Shown here: piece after piece, positions 60,195-64,000 of the stretch
Numbering within the stretch: position 1 is the first letter of the stretch
Layout: the number at the start of each line of letters is the position of its first letter
Assembly: GCA_965226945.1 (NCBI GenBank)
Contig: OZ245717.1
Location: 8,556,001 to 8,620,000 of the forward strand
Length of the DNA: 64,000 nt
From: SYLG01 sp965226945
Lineage (GTDB): Bacteria > Planctomycetota > Planctomycetia > Gemmatales > Gemmataceae
Direction of reading: 5' to 3'
Notes under the pieces: generated by a model
The model's input: only the letters and a program-made list of their open reading frames with translations
Told to the model about the DNA's origin: nothing
Database searches by the model: none
Made by a program: the position numbers and the translations under genes

Positions 60195-60608
60195 TTACTT
60201 CTCTTCCTTCTTTTCCTCTTTCTTCTCTTTCTCACGCTTGGCTGCAATTTCAAAGGACTGCTTTTCGCCGTTGAATTCCGCTTCCCCCTTCCCCTTGAGC
60301 TTGTCGCCTTCGACGGTGAAGGTGTAATCGATTGGAATCTCGTTGCCCATGAATTTGCGAACGGCGGAGAAGGTCAGCTTGCCTTCCTTGAGTTTTACAT
60401 CCTTGAGCTTCTCGTCCTTCTGTTCCGTCCAGCTCATGGTCCCGACCAGCTTGTCCCCTTCCTTCTTGATCATCAGAGTCGAGCTTCGCTTCATATCGCC
60501 GATTTCATATTCGCATTTCCAGGTCCCTACCGGGTTGACCTTTTCCTCCCGAGCAACAAGGAGGGTACAAAGCCCAAGTAACATCGCCGCCGAAAGGATC
60601 GCCTTCAT
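60195..60608 (-). CDS. Small secreted hypothetical, lipocalin-like
   Basis: A 137-residue exported protein: signal peptide (MKAILSAAMLLGLCTLLVAR) followed by a beta-rich domain with NPVGTWKCEYEIGDMKRSST and IDYTFTVEGDKLKGKGEAEF, then a Lys/Glu-rich tail (REKEKKEEKKEEK). It recalls lipocalin-like small proteins of Planctomycetes; the ligand is unknown. The start is ATG 60608 with TTGGAGATAATC upstream. Its terminator is the hairpin at 60107-60137. Confidence 0.72.
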   Translation of the reverse strand: MKAILSAAMLLGLCTLLVAREEKVNPVGTWKCEYEIGDMKRSSTLMIKKEGDKLVGTMSWTEQKDEKLKDVKLKEGKLTFSAVRKFMGNEIPIDYTFTVEGDKLKGKGEAEFNGEKQSFEIAAKREKEKKEEKKEEK

Positions 60609-60956
60609 GATTATCTCCAAGAAGTGGTGGAACAGAAGCCGTTCGCTACGAAGGTCCTCTGCCGCTGTCGGCGATGATAGAATGCCACGTCCATGGTTCA
60701 AGACTGCTCAGGGCTCCCCAAGAAGGCACAAGAGCCGCTGACCGTATGCATTTGGTCGCAATGATCCTCGCCAAAGCGCAAACCTGTGCGTCTTGACGCA
60801 CGAATTCCCAAAGTTCTGATCATCGGCATCAGCCGAGACGATCCGCGTCCGCGCTGCGGTCGATAAAACAATCTAGAACGGTGCCGGTCAAAAGCCTTCG
60901 GGAAAAATGAGTGGATATCCGACGAATCGGATCCGTTGAACCGAACTGGAGGAATC

Positions 60957-61367
60957 ATGCTCCCCATCTTTTTGGGTGTGATCGCCGGATTTTTCGGCTG
61001 GGTGATCCTGTGGGTCACTTTGGAAAAGATTCTTTGCGCCCTCTGGCCCGCAGGTTTTGGCGTTCATCAACGCGCCTTCGAAGAAGCGCTTACAAAGGGC
61101 GGTCCCTTCACGGCAAACACCAGAATGCTCGTCATTCACATTTTCCTTTGCTGTCTCGTCTCGATGTTGTCTGGCTTTCTGACCGCGATGATCTCCGGTG
61201 AAACGAGCATTGCTCCGCTTGTCCTCAGCGCACTTCTTTTGGCGTTGGGTGTCTTGAAGGCAGTGATGTCTTGGTCCTATGTTCCGCTTTGGTATCACCT
61301 TATTTTTACGGGACTTCTTGTCTCCGTGGCAATCCTCGGCAGCAAGCTATATATCATTAACTATTGA
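60957..61367 (+). CDS. Small four-helix membrane protein
   Basis: A 136-residue inner-membrane protein with about four hydrophobic helices (LPIFLGVIAGFFGWVILWVT; MLVIHIFLCCLVSMLSGFLT; SAPLVLSALLLALGVLKAVM-like; TGLLVSVAILGSKLYIINY). A hydrophilic loop with FGVHQRAFEEALTKGG follows the first helix. No family is recognised. GGAGGAATC lies immediately before the ATG at 60957. Confidence 0.75.
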   Translation: MLPIFLGVIAGFFGWVILWVTLEKILCALWPAGFGVHQRAFEEALTKGGPFTANTRMLVIHIFLCCLVSMLSGFLTAMISGETSIAPLVLSALLLALGVLKAVMSWSYVPLWYHLIFTGLLVSVAILGSKLYIINY

Positions 61368-61506
61368 TTTGACACTATATTTTTTAGCATGTTAACCGCC
61401 TTCCAATAGATCGTCCTTTTTTCGCCATACTGAAAGCCACTTATCCAAGCTCCAAGCGCTGAAGTTTACTAAGCGACTGAATATCACGCGTTACATGTAA
61501 CTGTTA

Positions 61507-62397
61507 TTAGTTCGCGCGCCGAGGCCCACGCAATTCACTAACAGCGGTTACCCGTTTTTTTGCCAAGGGGTCAATATATCAGCAATAGATACCATCATCG
61601 GAAGAAAACAGAAAGGACTGATTCTCTTTCCACCATGCTCCCCAGGCATCGGCAGTATCGCCCTTGGGGCCACTTGGCGCGTATCGTTCCAACAAACGAA
61701 GTGCACGCATCGCAACTGCTTTTTCAGGCGAGCGCAGCTCAGCCAAAACTTTTTCGAAGAATTTCGGATGATCGAAGGGAACCCCCATGGCCACGAGGTC
61801 CTTATCCATCTCCAGCATCTCCGCCTGATTTGGGTGGAGAAAGGGACCATGAAGTTCCGCCCATTTCACCATGCCGTTACGGTCGGACTGCTTCAACAGC
61901 TCCGAATAAACCACATCCGCAACGACGTTGCGCATCGAGTCCACTGAGGTCCCACTGTCTCGCAGCCATCTTCCCACCGTTTCGCGAGGCCGAGCGATCG
62001 GTCCAGCAAAGACGGAAGGGGTGATCGCAATGGGACGATCATCGGAAAAACGGCTGATGTAGGCGATCGATTTCAAGAGCAACTGCCCGCCCAACTCGTT
62101 CATTTCCGAAGGAGATTGCTCGAATCCAAAATGCAGCAGGTTGCCCTGTCGCCACAGAGCGGCCGAGGTCGGCGTCTGATGATTGACCCCGCCACAGAAG
62201 AACTCCACATCGGGCTGCTTTCCAAAATTCAAGGCGTGCGTGCACCAACCCGGATGCCATTTTCGATCCCGATCGTCGACAATCGGGAGGACTTTGATTT
62301 CGTTCTCCTTGATCTCGTTACGGAAATATTGCGGAGTGGGAATCACGACCATTTTGCTTCGAGCAATCTTGAAAGGGCGATCGAAGATTTCATGATC
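61507..62397 (-). pseudogene. Damaged planctomycete-type gene: 5' truncated and interrupted by TGA
   Basis: The open part (ATG 62352 to TGA 61579) encodes 257 residues of a family I have seen in Planctomycetes: VEFFCGGVNHQTPTSAALWR, GNLLHFGFEQSPSEMNELGG, SIAYISRFSDDRPI. Family-like codons continue upstream of the ATG (DHEIFDRPFKIARSK) to a TAG at 62398, so the N-terminal part is missing. Beyond the TGA the frame goes on YIDPLAKKRVTAVSELRGPR to TAA at 61507, again matching the family end as I remember it. The start of the intact gene and its signal peptide are gone. Confidence 0.6.
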
Positions 62398-62429
62398 CTA
62401 CCAGAATGCGGCTGTCCATCAAACTGGGA

Positions 62430-64000
62430 CTATTCCGCCCCCACATGGGCACCTTTTTCGGCCACCGACCGTTTCATCAACAACACCAAAAACGCGAGCA
62501 CCACGGCCAAGACCGCAAAAGCAAAAAAGACATCGAAGTAGGCCAAGGAAGATGCCTGCTGCGAGCGGAGGTTCGCCAGACTCTGCAGTGCCAGTTGCTG
62601 TGACCGGGTCGCATCGCCAGTCTGCTGAAAGAAAAACGATTGCGCCCACTCCAGGTAGCTATTGACCGCGGGATTAAAGGGATCAAGAAATTCTCCCAAT
62701 CGCCAGGTGTGGAACTGATCGCGGCGCTCTTGCACGGTGCGAGCCATGGAAGTGCCGAAACTTCCTCCCTCATTGCGCAGCAGTGCGAACAAACCCACGG
62801 CCGCGGCACGCATGTGCCGGGGCGTGTACAAGAATGCCGCCACATTGATCGGGGCAAAGGCCATCCCGAGACCCGCGATCGTAACGACCCTCGGCAAGAT
62901 GGCCTGCCACGGACTGATCTCAAGATTCATCACCGACATCCAGAAGCTGCCGGCCGCCACCACGAGCATCCCCCCGCCAATGAGCCAGCGAGCATCGGCT
63001 CCGCGGCCAAGCAACGCTCCGCAGATCAAAAGCATGCTCACCGAGGCAAAACCCGACGGAGACATGACCAGTCCCGATTGATAGGCGTCATACCCAAAAA
63101 GCGACTGAAGCAAGCCCGGTAGGGAGGTGCTGACGCCGTAAAGCACGGAATAGGCGCAAAAGATGATAATGCTACATACCCAAAAATTGCGCTCTCCCAG
63201 CGGGCGGAAATTGACCACGGGATTACTTCGGCGCATCTCCCACACAACCAGGCAAGCACCTCCCAGAAGAAAGATGATCAACAGCGTCTGCACCTTTCCG
63301 AAGGGGTCCCACAGCCAATCCCACTCCTGCCCCTTGGTAATGAGGATCTCCCAGGCTGACATCACCAGCGCCAGAAGCGCCAGTCCGAAATAATCGAAAT
63401 TCAGAGGCATGCGCCGCAATTTGGCGCGCTCTTCTTGGAGATACTCCGGATCCTGGACAACAAAATAAGAGATCAACAGCGCCAGGCCGCCGATCGGGAT
63501 GTTGATGAAAAAGATCCAGCGCCAGTTTTGGTAGTCGGAAAGATAGCCGCCCAGCGTCGGGCCAACCACGGGCGCCGTCAGCGCCGCGATGCCGAACATG
63601 GTCATGGCCGTTCCCTGCTTTTCCGGCGGAAAACTATCGATCAAGATCGCCTGACTGGAAGGCTGCAAGCCACCACCGGCAAGCCCCTGAATGACCCGAA
63701 ACAGAATGATCTGCCACAGGCTCGTAGCCATGCCGCAAAGCGCAGAGGCTATGGTAAAGACCGCGATCGACAACAGAAAATAGTTGCGACGACCGAGTTG
63801 CGCCGAGAGCCAGCCAGAGATCGGCAGGATCGTCGCGTTTGCTGCCAGGTAGCTGGTAAGGACCCATTCGGCATCGACCACCGCGGCCGATAGATCGCCC
63901 GCGATGTACCGCAGCGACACGATCGCAACCGTCGTGTCCAACACCTCCATGAAGGTCGGGATGATCACCGCGGCCGCGACGAACCAGGGATTGATCGCCC
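62430..64000 (-). CDS. DHA2 family MFS efflux transporter (EmrB-like), 5' part beyond the window
   Basis: At least 523 residues of a 14-helix DHA2 drug:H+ antiporter. It reads off the window with AINPWFVAAAVIIPTFMEVL preceding LDTTVAIVSLRYIAGDL, then AEWVLTSYLAANATILPIS and GGGLQPSSQAILIDSFPPEK (a motif of the family). The C-terminus ends at GAHVGAE. Members export drugs or metabolites with a membrane-fusion partner (EmrA-like), which would lie outside the window, upstream. The gene ends 33 bases before the damaged gene. Confidence 0.92.
   Translation of the reverse strand, partial: AINPWFVAAAVIIPTFMEVLDTTVAIVSLRYIAGDLSAAVVDAEWVLTSYLAANATILPISGWLSAQLGRRNYFLLSIAVFTIASALCGMATSLWQIILFRVIQGLAGGGLQPSSQAILIDSFPPEKQGTAMTMFGIAALTAPVVGPTLGGYLSDYQNWRWIFFINIPIGGLALLISYFVVQDPEYLQEERAKLRRMPLNFDYFGLALLALVMSAWEILITKGQEWDWLWDPFGKVQTLLIIFLLGGACLVVWEMRRSNPVVNFRPLGERNFWVCSIIIFCAYSVLYGVSTSLPGLLQSLFGYDAYQSGLVMSPSGFASVSMLLICGALLGRGADARWLIGGGMLVVAAGSFWMSVMNLEISPWQAILPRVVTIAGLGMAFAPINVAAFLYTPRHMRAAAVGLFALLRNEGGSFGTSMARTVQERRDQFHTWRLGEFLDPFNPAVNSYLEWAQSFFFQQTGDATRSQQLALQSLANLRSQQASSLAYFDVFFAFAVLAVVLAFLVLLMKRSVAEKGAHVGAE

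Noticed and set aside
1..64000. General UGA reassignment to explain the internal TGAs
   Set aside because: Many intact genes here end normally at TGA (for example the VOC gene ending at 1022 and the ECF sigma gene ending at 57573), so UGA is a stop in general; any recoding would have to be site-specific.
1..64000. CRISPR arrays, transposases, integrases, phage or secretion-system clusters
   Set aside because: No regular repeat-spacer pattern, terminal inverted repeats, transposase-like or structural phage protein was found on either strand.

Overview
The window reads like an accessory stretch of a large, moderately GC-rich genome, most probably from Planctomycetota (a Gemmatales/Isosphaerales-like soil or freshwater lineage). 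This is inferred from gene content: an ECF sigma factor overlapping a TPR-tailed Ser/Thr kinase, a redoxin-cytochrome c-copper monooxygenase fusion, secreted 'NGNGDLTEEGE'-type and DUF1579 proteins, and many orphan small-domain genes (VOC, DinB, DUF1801, YCII, AHSA1, DUF1348). No rRNA, tRNA, CRISPR array, insertion sequence or phage gene was seen. Most genes stand alone or in pairs, with frequent strand switches and gaps of 100-500 bp.

Layout. 1-11.8 kb: small cytosolic domain proteins (VOC, DinB, tandem DUF1801, YCII, two divergent ankyrin proteins, AHSA1, AlkD-like, Ohr) and a CPBP membrane protease. 12-19.4 kb: three large genes, a secreted redoxin/heme/copper-monooxygenase fusion, a secreted S9 peptidase carrying a roughly 200-residue charged insertion, and a GH13 glucan-active enzyme. 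19.9-23.6 kb: a hybrid histidine kinase (PAS-HisKA-HATPase-REC-REC-Hpt) convergent with a REC-HATPase response regulator. 24.4-26.8 kb: a PadR regulator with a palindrome over its own -10 box, followed by a secreted HExxH protein. 26.8-35.2 kb: YwqG, SPFH, DUF1579, DUF1801, DinB, DUF2185 and VOC genes, plus a secreted protein whose reading frame continues sensibly past an in-frame TGA. 35.5-44.5 kb: a peptidase-rich block (double retropepsin, membrane gluzincin, two tandem S10 carboxypeptidases) with a membrane esterase-like protein. 45.7-50.1 kb: an orphan response regulator and immunity-like genes (Imm7 remnant, DUF4291, DUF4261, SUKH) with a squalene-cyclase-fold protein. 50.5-56.8 kb: esterases, a CPA1 antiporter, SDR, DUF1348 and Dps, with decayed C-terminal pieces of an NmrA-like oxidoreductase and an NAD-dependent formate dehydrogenase. 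56.9-64 kb: the sigma/kinase pair, small membrane and secreted proteins, a damaged planctomycete-type gene, and the 5'-incomplete end of a DHA2 drug exporter.

The most interesting points are: (1) codon 265 (TGA) of the 28.05 kb gene, directly after a Cys codon, followed by 53 coherent codons and a small hairpin at SECIS-like distance; this could be selenocysteine or a recent nonsense mutation; (2) the copper-monooxygenase fusion with all six expected copper ligands visible; (3) the S9 peptidase insertion; (4) several truncated or stop-interrupted genes that show active gene decay here and weaken the recoding reading in (1). Family names come from recalled sequence patterns; no database search was possible.
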